From Methylotenera sp. (GTDB taxonomy: Bacteria > Pseudomonadota > Gammaproteobacteria > Burkholderiales > Methylophilaceae): a DNA stretch of 64,000 bases. Location of the stretch: NCBI GenBank assembly GCA_030682715.1, contig JAUXNQ010000055.1:1-64000 (forward strand). Reading direction: 5' to 3'. Positions 25,351 to 34,250 of the stretch are shown one piece after another. The notes under the pieces were generated by a model. It made no database searches. It saw only the letters and a list, made by a program, of their open reading frames with translations, and was not told the DNA's origin. A program made the position numbers and the translations under genes. Position 1 is the stretch's first letter; each line of letters starts with the position of its first letter.

Positions 25351-26451
25351 TTAAGCAGAAGCCTGCAAAGTTTTCTTGTAGTCTTCAGGGGATACGCCCA
25401 TTTGTTTGCAAACTGCTAATTGGGACTCGGTAAGGTCGGTAATGCCGTCACCTTCTGGAATATTGCCGCCTGTCTGTGTGGCGGTTAACGCTACAATAGG
25501 CTGAGCCGTAGCAATATAAGAACGTAACGCGGCAATGTCACTTTCACCCAAACTACGCGCCCAAGCCTCTTGCGTTGGTAATAAACGGCTATCAGACAAA
25601 GCGACAGTGACCAGATCATTCACTTCATCTTCGTTAATCTTTTTGTTAAGCGCTGCGAGCTGAGTCTGTAAATCTTGCATCACTGTTACTGGCACAAACT
25701 TAGCAGGGTCTGGCGTAGCAACCTGTGCGGTTAGGCTTGCGATTGATTGATGTTGAGCACTCAAGTGAGCGATAAGGTTAAAGCTTGCCGCTGCTGTAGC
25801 GTTTTCAGCCTTGATCAGATCAACCGCTTTGTTGACTTCAACCAAAATGTCATCAGTGGTTGCCAAAGTTGGCAGGTTAAACATCCAGCGCAAGCGCTCT
25901 AGTAAAGCTTCTAAGTCCATTGTTAAACTCTCCGTGTGTGTTAAAAGTTGTGAAGCAGCCGTAATGGTCGCTTCGCTCATGCCATCTAAAGCAGGACTGT
26001 TGGTGACTGCACCAAGTAGGATTTTTTGTACTGCGCCTGTTGTTTTGCTGTAAGCAAATACAGGTGAGAAGTAGAGGTATTCTTTTGCTTCAATATGCGC
26101 TTGTGCTGTGGCTGTCCATTCAACATCAGTTGCGAACAGACCTTCACCTTCCCGCCACTCAACGGTTTTAAACCAACCAGCAGCAGGCGCTGGCTTGCCG
26201 TTATCTTTGGATAAAAGTGTTTGATGTTCGTAGTCGATGACTATGCGGTTTTTACGTGCAGATAAATCTGCAATGAGAACGGCTGCGATTGCAGCGTCAA
26301 TAAACCAAAAGTCAACCTCGGTAGGGCGGCCATCTACTGACCTGAACTCACCAGCGGGGAATAGTTGAAGCTCTGCCGTTGCAGTAAGGGTAAAGCTACA
26401 AGCTACGATTGCAGCATCTGTTTTCTTGAGTTGTTTTGATTTTTGTTTCAT
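25351..26451 (-). CDS. Head maturation protease/scaffold (Mu gpI)
   Basis: About 366 residues from ATG 26451 (MKQKSKQLKK). The N-terminal Mu-like protease domain contains RIVIDYEHQTLL and YLYFSPVFAYSKTTGAV, then a C-terminal helical scaffold part rich in Ala/Gln. It cleaves scaffold and itself during head maturation. I chose 26451 because the proposed late promoter puts transcript start at about this ATG; ATG 26466 is the ORF-track alternative. Confidence 0.88.
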   Translation of the reverse strand: MKQKSKQLKKTDAAIVACSFTLTATAELQLFPAGEFRSVDGRPTEVDFWFIDAAIAAVLIADLSARKNRIVIDYEHQTLLSKDNGKPAPAAGWFKTVEWREGEGLFATDVEWTATAQAHIEAKEYLYFSPVFAYSKTTGAVQKILLGAVTNSPALDGMSEATITAASQLLTHTESLTMDLEALLERLRWMFNLPTLATTDDILVEVNKAVDLIKAENATAAASFNLIAHLSAQHQSIASLTAQVATPDPAKFVPVTVMQDLQTQLAALNKKINEDEVNDLVTVALSDSRLLPTQEAWARSLGESDIAALRSYIATAQPIVALTATQTGGNIPEGDGITDLTESQLAVCKQMGVSPEDYKKTLQASA

Positions 26452-26458
26452 GTCGCCC

Positions 26459-26504
26459 ATTTTCATGGAGCGAGGGGGTTGGTGCGATACTGAGGAGCTT
26501 CAGT
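26459..26504 (-). promoter_or_regulatory. Candidate phage late promoter upstream of gene I
   Basis: Minus strand: dyad ACTGAAGCTCCTCAGT (26489-26504), 24 nt, GAAAAT (26459-26464), then 7 nt to ATG 26451. Same layout as at 14633 and 33323. In Mu a late promoter is known upstream of gene I. Confidence 0.6.
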
Positions 26505-26773
26505 AGTGAGGTGGCAGGGGTGATTGCGTTGCCACTTTTAAAGATTACCTGCTATAAAAAAACTAGGCAACCATTAATTTATTAAAAACCGCCTTCTATT
26601 TGTGATAAATATACCGCCTAGAATAGCGTTAAACCCCCGTTAAAAACGATTAACTATTTTTTTGCTAGTGAATGCCGCTTGAAACATTAAAATACAGCCT
26701 AATCGGCGTTTAAAAACTTTGCTTGATTTAATATTTTGCTATTTGTTAACAGAAGGCTTAAACTTGACAGCAA

Positions 26774-26877
26774 GCAGGTGCGACACGGTGATATTCTCCC
26801 GGCCGTAACACAGCAGTGATGCTGGAGTGCTATGTGGGGTTTCCGCTTTAAGCGGACTGGGAGGCCCCACCACCTGC
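26774..26877. ncRNA. Structured RNA element between phage genes F and I
   Basis: A 104-nt block directly beyond the gpF stop closes on itself with GCAGGTG/CACCTGC. Inside are GTGGGG/CCCCAC (26834-26839, 26865-26870) around CCGCTTTAAGCGG, and CAGCA-GTGA-TGCTG. It lies in an uncoding 430-bp gap. No U-tract follows on the minus strand; TTTTA follows on the plus strand. Either strand could fold; expression as part of the minus-strand late message seems likelier. I cannot assign a family. Confidence 0.55.
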
Positions 26878-26880
26878 GTT

Positions 26881-28041
26881 TTATTTATTCAGTAGCCTCT
26901 TAATCTCCCTATCACGCTTTACTTGGTCACTTGATAAGCGTCTGAAGCTAGTCATAAACACAGCTTTACCTGTGCCTGTTGTTTTAACAACAGTGACATA
27001 ACCATCCAGCTCCAACAAATAGATCAGTGAATTCCCATCTTGGATTCTAATTCCACGTTCAATTGCCTGCTGCACAAAGGCATATTCTTCAACTGCCAAC
27101 TCAGGGTGTACTCTCAGTTGCTTCTGCATGGTTTCAGCAGATAGCCTAACAGTGTGCGTCTTCGCACCGATGGCCGCTGCATCGTCATCACTAATTACGC
27201 CTATCGGGAACAAGCCTTTTGGTGCTGCAAAATATTGCGCAAAAGACTCACCCTGCAAGAGCGACTTGAGCGTGCTTGCAGCCAATGCTACGTTCACAGC
27301 ATCAAGCTTATCGGTGATGTATTTTGGTAGGTTAGCTAGCCTGCCACCTGGTGGGTAATTGAACGAAGGGTGTACGCCTTTAGGCACTTGCATCACTTCA
27401 CCAGTGCGTTTGTTTGTGTAGTTTACTTTTGGCACTACTGGCGCTTCAGACACTTTCAAACCCCGCCGCTCTAGCATGGCCGCATTCATCTGACGCACGC
27501 GGCATTTGCAGCCATATTCTTTCACTGGCATGTGCGATAGCCAGAATGGGTCATCGGCAGGCAGCACCATGCCATCCCATGAGGAATGCACTAGGCGCGG
27601 GTGTTCGCTATTGTTGCCGTCATATTGCAGATATGGGAATGCAGCCTTTGCATTTTGAATGCGCTCCCATTGCCCCTCGCTGTGTGCAGTGCGTAAGTTG
27701 GTGTCGTAAATCGTTTTAAGCCTACGAGTACTGCCCAGCTGCACGTTCTTTATCTCGCCAGTTTGCGGGTCTTCCATGTCAGCTTTACCCCACCAGCCTT
27801 TTTGCACCAGTATCGGTTTTAGCTGCTTGCGAAAATCACTAAACGGCGTGCCATCTGACAGCGCTGCATCAACAGCCTTGCGGATATCTTCCAGCAAGTC
27901 TATCTGCATGGCCTTGGCCACGGTGAAGGCGGCTTGGTGCTCTTGCTGCCACACATCCTCCCAAGCAAAGCCGATCAAATATCCTTTTTGCCTAAAGTAT
28001 TCAATGGCCTCTTTAGGCGGCAGTGATTTTAGCTCAAACAT
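26881..28041 (-). CDS. Minor head protein (Mu gpF, gp30)
   Basis: 386 residues. The Phage_Mu_F domain is visible as RLKTIYDTNLRTAHSEGQW, LVHSSWDGMVLPADDPFW and EYGCKCRVRQM. gpF is packaged with the head and needed for assembly. The C-terminus adds a domain (from about residue 270) with VRLSAETMQKQLRVHPEL. Its start overlaps the portal stop by one base. Confidence 0.92.
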   Translation of the reverse strand: MFELKSLPPKEAIEYFRQKGYLIGFAWEDVWQQEHQAAFTVAKAMQIDLLEDIRKAVDAALSDGTPFSDFRKQLKPILVQKGWWGKADMEDPQTGEIKNVQLGSTRRLKTIYDTNLRTAHSEGQWERIQNAKAAFPYLQYDGNNSEHPRLVHSSWDGMVLPADDPFWLSHMPVKEYGCKCRVRQMNAAMLERRGLKVSEAPVVPKVNYTNKRTGEVMQVPKGVHPSFNYPPGGRLANLPKYITDKLDAVNVALAASTLKSLLQGESFAQYFAAPKGLFPIGVISDDDAAAIGAKTHTVRLSAETMQKQLRVHPELAVEEYAFVQQAIERGIRIQDGNSLIYLLELDGYVTVVKTTGTGKAVFMTSFRRLSSDQVKRDREIKRLLNK

Positions 28042-29600
28042 TATTCAGCGCTTGGGCCATTAACACGCCCCCAAATGCTTGCAGCAAATTGACCTTGCGT
28101 TAACGCCTCTGTCACAAGGCTAATATCCATGCCTGCAATAAGGCTTGGTAGCTTTGCTGTAAATTCTTCATATGATTCTACAGAAGCAGCAAGGGCGGCA
28201 ATTGGCTCAATAAGTGGGTTTGTTACACGCTCCCAATCGCTGGACATCTCCTCACCTAGTAGATCAAACTCATCTTGGTCTAAGTTGGCTGTAGCCGCAA
28301 CGATACGTGTTGCAGCTACCTCATTAGTTTGTCCTGGCACTTCTTTTTTTGCAGGCTGCAGTACTGCTTCACCTTCTTTTGGTAGCGGTATTCCAAGCTT
28401 CTCATGCGCCCAATTAACAGGCACTTGCACGCCAATGGCAACCAGTGGAGGCAACGCGTCAGAGTAGGTTTTAATATCTTCAGGCTCGCGCAGATCAAAC
28501 TGCCACTTAGGCATGCGGCGTGCGTCTTCTATGCCGCCAAGGTTAAGCGCAATCAATGGGTAAACAATATCCCTGCTGAGCGTACCAGCAAGCTGCATCG
28601 CGTCTGACATCATCAAGTCATGGCGCACCTCATTATGTACATTACCTAGTGCATTGGTGCTGCTCTTGCCATCAGCCTGACTGGTAAGTGTGCCGCCTAA
28701 AATAGCTTTGCTTTGGGTCCGTTCGCACCAATCAATCATTGCTTGAAATGGATCGTGAGAGCCTTTGGCCGCATCTTTAAAATCAATCTCCATGCCATCA
28801 GGAATAATGCCAGCTGCATCATGGCCAATAGCCAATACAGCACGTAGTAGTGTGGCTTTCTCATCATCGCCTGAGCCGCTTGGATATTTGCCCAAGCGTA
28901 GTGGCAAACCATAAATCTCAAGGAACTCTGCAAGATCTCGCACGCTGTAGTTTTTAAACAGGTATGGCCAAGCTAATACACGGTGTAATCCAGACCTAGC
29001 AAGATAGCCAGACTTAGCTTTGTGGATATGCTTAACCCAGCCGAACGGTTGCAGTGCTTGGCCGTTCATTGAGTTATCACGTAAGCGAAGCTCGGTGCGT
29101 GTTTCGTTATCGGTTTTAAACCAGCTTTGTGGTCTGTGCGTTATTTCTTTTGGTAGCCATGTGCGGCCAAGCAACTGCCACTCAATTTCTTGGCATGAGA
29201 AACCGTGCCCAATAGCATCAAGCGCATCAAGGATCACGTCTTCAATATTGGCAATATCCATCACCAGCTCTTTAGCTTCAGCTGCGATCTTCTTTTCTTT
29301 AGCACTTGGGTTACGTGGCGGCACTATGTCCCAGCTAATCTTCAATAAAGCACGCTTACGCTTGCTCATCTCAGAAAAGATATGGCCGTCTTTTTCTTCC
29401 ATATCTAAAAACAGATCATGCTGCGCACGAATATCACCTTGCTCTGCATTCTCCATAATTCTGGCAAGTTTTATGGGCGTTAAACCACGGCTTGGGTGGC
29501 CTGCAAACTCATGATGTAAACCGCCAACTTTGGCGGTCTGTGATTCTTTTAACTCCAGCTTTTTAATGGGCTGCCCGTGTTGATCTAGTATCGCTACCAT
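28041..29600 (-). CDS. Portal protein (Mu gp29, DUF935)
   Basis: 519 residues, DUF935 family: AGHPSRGLTPIKLARIMENA, EMSKRKRALLKISWDIVPP and GYLARSGLHRVLAWPYLFKN. It forms the dodecameric DNA portal of the capsid. It overlaps the terminase gene by 7 bp and gpF by one. Confidence 0.94.
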   Translation of the reverse strand: MVAILDQHGQPIKKLELKESQTAKVGGLHHEFAGHPSRGLTPIKLARIMENAEQGDIRAQHDLFLDMEEKDGHIFSEMSKRKRALLKISWDIVPPRNPSAKEKKIAAEAKELVMDIANIEDVILDALDAIGHGFSCQEIEWQLLGRTWLPKEITHRPQSWFKTDNETRTELRLRDNSMNGQALQPFGWVKHIHKAKSGYLARSGLHRVLAWPYLFKNYSVRDLAEFLEIYGLPLRLGKYPSGSGDDEKATLLRAVLAIGHDAAGIIPDGMEIDFKDAAKGSHDPFQAMIDWCERTQSKAILGGTLTSQADGKSSTNALGNVHNEVRHDLMMSDAMQLAGTLSRDIVYPLIALNLGGIEDARRMPKWQFDLREPEDIKTYSDALPPLVAIGVQVPVNWAHEKLGIPLPKEGEAVLQPAKKEVPGQTNEVAATRIVAATANLDQDEFDLLGEEMSSDWERVTNPLIEPIAALAASVESYEEFTAKLPSLIAGMDISLVTEALTQGQFAASIWGRVNGPSAE

Positions 29601-31219
29601 GCGCCACCTCCTGTTGATTCTCTATTTGATTTACCTGCGCCTTGATAGGAAATGCCACCCGATCCACTTAGTGCTGTTACCCATAGCATGTGCAATGCGT
29701 CAGGGCCATCGTCATGGTCTGCTTTTGGAAAGTGTCTGAGTTGATCCAATAGCGTTTTATGATCAGGGCTGATTTTAATGAGGCCATTAGCCATATGCGG
29801 CTGCAGTGTTTCGATGCGTAGTAGTTTGTCCGTGATAGGTTGCACTGCTCGTGCAGGCACTGGCACACCCAATGCAGCACTCCGCTTGATTAACTCTGTA
29901 CGCAAGAACTCCTGAAACTGCACGGTTTCCACGCTCCAAACTACGCACTTGTAAATACGCTGCAGCTCAATGACGTCGCTAATGATTCTATCTGGCAAGC
30001 GCTTTTTGATATCAGCTCGCACGACATACAAAATACCAGTGTTACGCTGATATCCACCTACCAACAATGCAGATGGGTCACGGCTAGCGCCATTTTTACC
30101 AAGTGAAGGATCCACCGCACCAAAGTAAATTAGATCAGGAGGTAATTCCGCATATAGTGCATTATTGATGCATTCGGCAAAGGGTGCATCATCACCACTT
30201 ACTGGGTCGTTCTGTTGCTCACTATCAAATGCGGCACGGCCATCACGCGCACGCTTTACCATCAAGGTGTATAACGGTTGCCCTTGTGGCCAACATACAA
30301 CAGCACCACTATTCATTTCCACCATGTTTTGCTGATAGAAGCGTTTTGCTAGATCTTCGCCATCATGTAATAGGGCATCTTCCCACTTGTCCCACAGCTG
30401 CATATTGTCTGGCCAGCGGATAATTGCGCGGAATGTTTTAGCTCGCCATAGTGGATTTTTAAGCAGGCGTGCCAGTAATGAGTCGTAATGTAATACCGTG
30501 CCAATAACAACAACATCCATGCTGTCATCAGCAGCTCCCAAGCTTAATACTGTCTTCTTTAGCCAGCTTTCTAGCTTGTCACGTTGGTCTGGGTTACGTA
30601 CATTCTCATCATTCTCAAGATCATCACCAATCGCTAAGTCTGGCCGATACGCGCCATGCCGCAAACCACGCATGCGCTTGCCAGAGCCAAACACCTGCAC
30701 TTTGACATCATTGTCTGTGATAATGGTACCTACTTGCCAAAGCCTGCCCCTACCTGTTGCTTGAGGATAATCCATTGCTAAACGAGGGTTAAATTCAAGT
30801 TCAGCTTTAATCGCTTCTAGCATAATAGCTGCTTGGTCAAACGCATCCATGATAATGACTGGGTAATGCTTGCGACCTGTGACAATGCACCAGATTGTAA
30901 ATATCTGCGTGACGATAGTCGATTTTGCATTACCACGTGGAGCCGCAATCGCATCATGGTCTCCAGTGCCATTGTCTACAATATCGACCAGGCGTGAGTA
31001 TAGGTAATTGTGCAACTCAGCATTGTCATGCTTGATGTAGTGTGGGAAATATGTGCGAGCAAACACCTCAAGGCTATCTTTTGCTTTTGCAATACGCTCA
31101 GCCATTGCCTTGCTATCACTAGAAAAGCCATCTACCTCTGCCTCAATACGGCTACGCAGACTTGCAATAAGGCCTGCGTACTGTTTGCTAAATTCGCGCG
31201 TAGTAATCTGGTTATCCAT
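29594..31219 (-). CDS. Terminase large subunit (Mu gp28)
   Basis: 541 residues. APRGNAKSTIVTQIF is the ATPase Walker-A-like motif, VIIMDAFDQAA a Walker-B-like segment, and FGAVDPSLGK plus the late DGPDAL carry nuclease acidic residues. It packages DNA into heads and, in Mu-like phages, cuts host-flanked DNA by a headful mechanism. Confidence 0.94.
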   Translation of the reverse strand: MDNQITTREFSKQYAGLIASLRSRIEAEVDGFSSDSKAMAERIAKAKDSLEVFARTYFPHYIKHDNAELHNYLYSRLVDIVDNGTGDHDAIAAPRGNAKSTIVTQIFTIWCIVTGRKHYPVIIMDAFDQAAIMLEAIKAELEFNPRLAMDYPQATGRGRLWQVGTIITDNDVKVQVFGSGKRMRGLRHGAYRPDLAIGDDLENDENVRNPDQRDKLESWLKKTVLSLGAADDSMDVVVIGTVLHYDSLLARLLKNPLWRAKTFRAIIRWPDNMQLWDKWEDALLHDGEDLAKRFYQQNMVEMNSGAVVCWPQGQPLYTLMVKRARDGRAAFDSEQQNDPVSGDDAPFAECINNALYAELPPDLIYFGAVDPSLGKNGASRDPSALLVGGYQRNTGILYVVRADIKKRLPDRIISDVIELQRIYKCVVWSVETVQFQEFLRTELIKRSAALGVPVPARAVQPITDKLLRIETLQPHMANGLIKISPDHKTLLDQLRHFPKADHDDGPDALHMLWVTALSGSGGISYQGAGKSNRESTGGGAW

Positions 31220-31712
31220 ACTTTACCCGCAACTCTGGCTCAAACTGCTCAAGTGCTTTAAGCAATATGCCACCAGCCTCTTGATGATGCTCTGCAACAA
31301 AGTTTGCAAAATCACCAACTACTTCTAGCGCAATACTTAGCCGAGCCAGTTTAGGTGCACCACGTGCTGCACCTGACATTGTTTTATGATAAGCATCTGA
31401 CAGTCTGCTCAATGCCTCAGCTTTACTTAAAGCAGGAATATCTTCCTTAGTGCTAAGGTCGGTGACAATAGAGTTATATAGCGTTACAAATGTACTAAGC
31501 ATAGCCTGTGTCACAGCCTCGGTGCCAGCGCCTGCCATGTGGCTTGCTGCACGGGCTTTTTCCCAATCATCACCACTGGCTAGTGCATCACGCTTCCATC
31601 GGCTTGCTGTGCCAAATGCTACGCCAATTTTTGTGGCGGCAGCTTCTAGGCTTAAGGCCTGGTGTACAAAAGCGGCACGTAAATCATTGCGATGCTCAAT
31701 TCCGTAAGCCAT
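31212..31712 (-). CDS. Terminase small subunit-like (Mu gp27, DUF3486)
   Basis: 166 residues with a helix-turn-helix-type start (SLEAAATKIGVAFGTASRWKRDA) and a helical C-terminus. The DUF3486 family precedes the large terminase gene in Mu-like phages and supplies DNA recognition for packaging. Overlaps gp28 by 8 bp. Confidence 0.85.
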   Translation of the reverse strand: MAYGIEHRNDLRAAFVHQALSLEAAATKIGVAFGTASRWKRDALASGDDWEKARAASHMAGAGTEAVTQAMLSTFVTLYNSIVTDLSTKEDIPALSKAEALSRLSDAYHKTMSGAARGAPKLARLSIALEVVGDFANFVAEHHQEAGGILLKALEQFEPELRVKYG

Positions 31713-31945
31713 TAACGCATTCCAGTCACTGCTTTTAATTTCTCAATGGCAATGGCCATGCCAATACTGATAATGCCGCCAGAGATAGCACCGTTTAACG
31801 CGGCTTTGTTTTCCACCTTGCGCAGTCTTTCATCTAATCCATCAAGCTTTTTTTCAAAGGTTTCTTTTTGGTCTGCTTGGCCGTCAATCACTAGATCAAG
31901 CTTTCCTTTGATCTCACCCAGCAAACGACTCTCATCGGAATTCAT
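31712..31945 (-). CDS. Small coiled-coil membrane protein (Mu gp26 position)
   Basis: 77 residues: a charged coiled coil (EKKLDGLDERLRKVENKAAL) followed by one C-terminal hydrophobic helix (ISGGIISIGMAIAIEKL). It is in the lysis-to-packaging interval; a holin accessory or tail-anchored role is possible but not shown. Confidence 0.6.
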   Translation of the reverse strand: MNSDESRLLGEIKGKLDLVIDGQADQKETFEKKLDGLDERLRKVENKAALNGAISGGIISIGMAIAIEKLKAVTGMR

Positions 31946-31964
31946 TATTGTTTTTCTCCATTAT

Positions 31965-32192
31965 TCAAGGCAGGCGCCCGTACTGTTCATTAAAGGCCTT
32001 ACACTCTGTACAAAGCCGCACACCAGGGTAGGCAATCCTTCGTGCCTCTGGTATTACTTCACCACAACTAGGGTTAACACAGAATTTGGCAGAGGGCAGA
32101 TTTCCTGCATTTTTGACTCTTGCCCTAACCGTATTAATGCCGCTGTCTCTCTCAGACTCTTCAAGTATCTGCGCTTGATCAGTAGGTAGCAT
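31965..32192 (-). CDS. TraR/DksA-type C4 zinc-finger protein (Mu gp25 position)
   Basis: 75 residues. The C-terminal zinc finger FCVNPSCGEVIPEARR...CTECKAFNE has the CxxxxC/CxxC spacing of TraR/DksA proteins, and the short helical N-terminus fits the phage TraR type, which can bind RNA polymerase secondary channel without ppGpp. It may tune host or late phage transcription. Confidence 0.85.
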   Translation of the reverse strand: MLPTDQAQILEESERDSGINTVRARVKNAGNLPSAKFCVNPSCGEVIPEARRIAYPGVRLCTECKAFNEQYGRLP

Positions 32193-32801
32193 TTACCACC
32201 TCGCCCAAACGCCAGCACCTACAAAGTAGTCAGGGTCAATTGTGCTATTGATGGGTTGATCAACCGTACCGACCACGCCAAAATGCAGAGCTTTTACCTG
32301 AAACATGCCTTGTTTAACTTCTAACCTTGCAGCTGGCTGGCCGTTTTTAATTCCCATATATAAGCCAGCCTCGCCACGTGAATCTAATGCAAGCCAAGGT
32401 AATGGGTCGCGCTTAACAAACGTTTGGCTTTCACCAGTGTCTGTGTTGATGAGTGTGGTAATCGTTTGAGGGTGGTCATCAGCAGGCACTTGATTAGATG
32501 CAATGACATCTAAAGCAGGGTTGTCCTGGATAGCTTCAGGGAGCTTGATGGATTTTTTAACGGTGGCTGGGTAAACTTTAACGGCCTTAGCCTTAATTGG
32601 CTTATCAACAACAGCCACCTTTTTTACTTCAGGTGCTGGTGTGGCCACTATGTTTAAACCCACTGGTGGAGTAGGCTGCGGAACTTTATATCCCTGCATA
32701 ATTGAACTGAAAATTAAGCCAATAATTACCATGCAAGCTATTACAACAATCGCACCCTTAATAAGGGTTGCATTCTCTTTCCAAACCTTAGCCAATTGCA
32801 T
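32193..32801 (-). CDS. Single-span membrane protein in the lysis region
   Basis: 202 residues: N-terminal membrane helix (IKGAIVVIACMVIIGLIFSS), then a Lys/Pro/Val-rich periplasmic linker and a beta-rich C-terminal domain (LPWLALDSRGEAGLYMG). It follows the lysozyme gene with 14 bp overlap. Positionally it could serve the spanin or regulator role of the lysis cassette, but I do not recognise a family. Confidence 0.55.
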   Translation of the reverse strand: MQLAKVWKENATLIKGAIVVIACMVIIGLIFSSIMQGYKVPQPTPPVGLNIVATPAPEVKKVAVVDKPIKAKAVKVYPATVKKSIKLPEAIQDNPALDVIASNQVPADDHPQTITTLINTDTGESQTFVKRDPLPWLALDSRGEAGLYMGIKNGQPAARLEVKQGMFQVKALHFGVVGTVDQPINSTIDPDYFVGAGVWARW

Positions 32802-33315
32802 GTTGGCCTCCGTTCACTGGTGAAATAGGCGTTAAGCACATGGCGCGTTCGGCTTGGCGGCGCTTGGTCAGTCCATACACTGGCACAAGCTGGCCGTTAA
32901 CCCTCGCTTTGTTATAGGCCAGTATGCGATTACACGCACCTGCGTAATCCCCATCATTTAGCAGATCAATAAGGAACTTGTTTTTTGGTAATCCAGATTT
33001 GCAGAAGTTTCCAGAGCCAACGTTATAGGTAAGCGAGACAAACGCATTGTATTGATTTTGGTTAAGCGGCACTTTTACGCAGGCCAGTACAGCCTTGCCG
33101 TGTGCCGTTAGCTCTTGCTTAAGCAGGGCATCACACTCCGCCTTGCCGTAGGTTTTGTCTTTGATAATGTCTGCGCCAGTGTAGCCATTACATACAGTAA
33201 GTACGCCAGCAATGTCACGATATGGCTTTAGCTCTGTGCCTTCCCACCCACTCACAAATGCGAGTGCAGATGCACTGGTTAAGCCTGCTAATAGAATTTT
33301 GTAAGATGCTCTCAT
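32788..33315 (-). CDS. Endolysin, GH24 lysozyme with signal-arrest N-terminus
   Basis: From ATG 33315 the protein is 175 residues. A weakly hydrophobic N-terminal segment (ILLAGLTSASALAFVSG) resembles a signal-arrest-release anchor, as in P1 Lyz and phage 21 R. The catalytic triad region GWEGTELKPYRD...LTVCNGYTG shows the Glu, Asp and Thr of T4-type lysozymes. It hydrolyses peptidoglycan at the end of infection. The longer ORF-track start (GTG 33354) lies inside the late-promoter dyad and is unlikely. Confidence 0.92.
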   Translation of the reverse strand: MRASYKILLAGLTSASALAFVSGWEGTELKPYRDIAGVLTVCNGYTGADIIKDKTYGKAECDALLKQELTAHGKAVLACVKVPLNQNQYNAFVSLTYNVGSGNFCKSGLPKNKFLIDLLNDGDYAGACNRILAYNKARVNGQLVPVYGLTKRRQAERAMCLTPISPVNGGQHAIG

Positions 33316-33322
33316 GTAACCG

Positions 33323-33368
33323 ATGGTATGGCATGAGGCTTTTGATTGCGCCACTGAACCGCTTCAGT
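33323..33368 (-). promoter_or_regulatory. Candidate phage late promoter upstream of lysozyme gene
   Basis: Minus strand: dyad ACTGAAGCGGTTCAGT (33353-33368), 24 nt, TACCAT (33323-33328), 7 nt, ATG 33315. Matches the two other copies in dyad, spacing and context; position equals Mu Plys. Confidence 0.6.
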
Positions 33369-33372
33369 AAGC

Positions 33373-33403
33373 AAAAAGGGGCGCTGTAAAGCACCCCTTT
33401 TTT
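33373..33403. terminator. Bidirectional terminator before the lysis operon
   Basis: AAAAAGGGG...CCCCTTTTTT hairpin immediately upstream of the lysozyme promoter, with T-runs in both directions. Confidence 0.8.
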
Positions 33404-33466
33404 AAACTACGCTTGTTTTATTTTACTGTCAATTACCTTTTAAGAAGCCAAAATTCGCAGCAATTA

Positions 33467-33703
33467 TTAAATCTCATCTTGCATACGGTTGTATTGTTCT
33501 TCATTAATTTCAATAGCAAAAACGACAACAGTATCAGCACCAGGACATTTAGAGTCAGTTTGAAGTAACCAGTCGGCAGGATGCATATCTGTGACTTTAT
33601 TTGCCATCTTGTACTGATGACCTGTGTTCTGTTGATATGTGATAAGCCAATACATATTACTCTCCATAAGTGCTTTTTCTATATCTTGAATGTCTTTCAA
33701 CAT
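33467..33703 (-). CDS. Hypothetical phage protein, 78 aa
   Basis: Small acidic protein starting MLKDIQDIEKALMESNMYW, no signal peptide, no known motif except a VVVFAIEINEEQYNR strand-helix end. It sits between mor and the lysis operon, directly after a lipoprotein gene (3-bp gap). Function unknown. Confidence 0.5.
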   Translation of the reverse strand: MLKDIQDIEKALMESNMYWLITYQQNTGHQYKMANKVTDMHPADWLLQTDSKCPGADTVVVFAIEINEEQYNRMQDEI

Positions 33704-33706
33704 ACC

Positions 33707-34222
33707 CTATTTGTCAACAGATGTGAATTTTAGCCCTGTCTTTTCATTAAACCAGACCGTGCTTTTGGCTCCATTATTTTTCTCTGCAATAAACTGTTCC
33801 ATCTTGCCATTTATAGCATCAGCCATCACTGACCATCCTATTGAGCCTTCAACAGCTTTAATGCGCTCAGTTTTTAGGTGACTGCCGTTATAGAAAATCA
33901 TTTCTTTTAAATATTGGCATGGGTTTGTACATTCAAGCACATCAAAAGCACCCATATTATTCTTTGTATAAACTTGATAAACCCCATCTTTTACACCAGC
34001 ATATTTAAACATTATTAAGGTAGATGCAACTTGACCAGCATTTACAGAGTCATTACTTAGGCCTTGTTCATAACCATACTCATAGCCATCGTTCATACTG
34101 TAATAATGATCAACCACTGGCTCTGATGGAGCAATCTCTGCATTTTGCTCTGATGTAGACTTACCACCATCTCCACAGCCAACCAAACCACACATCATCA
34201 ATGCCAACACTAGCTTTTTCAT
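33707..34222 (-). CDS. Phage-encoded lipoprotein
   Basis: From ATG 34222 the protein is 171 residues with a lipoprotein signal MKKLVLALMMCGLVGCGDGG (lipobox LVGC). A strong ribosome site (AAGGGGGGAAG) precedes it, so the longer ORF-track start is wrong. The mature domain contains VLECTNPCQYLKEM. It lies apart from structural genes, between mor and lysis, and could act in superinfection exclusion as a lysogenic-conversion lipoprotein; that role is inference. Confidence 0.75.
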   Translation of the reverse strand: MKKLVLALMMCGLVGCGDGGKSTSEQNAEIAPSEPVVDHYYSMNDGYEYGYEQGLSNDSVNAGQVASTLIMFKYAGVKDGVYQVYTKNNMGAFDVLECTNPCQYLKEMIFYNGSHLKTERIKAVEGSIGWSVMADAINGKMEQFIAEKNNGAKSTVWFNEKTGLKFTSVDK

Positions 34223-34250
34223 ACTTCCCCCCTTTAAAAGAACTATCATA

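Noticed and set aside
26764-26792. TTGACA upstream of the structured RNA as its promoter
   Set aside because: No matching -10 at 16-18 bp, and a start from this box would fall after the 5' arm of the closing stem.
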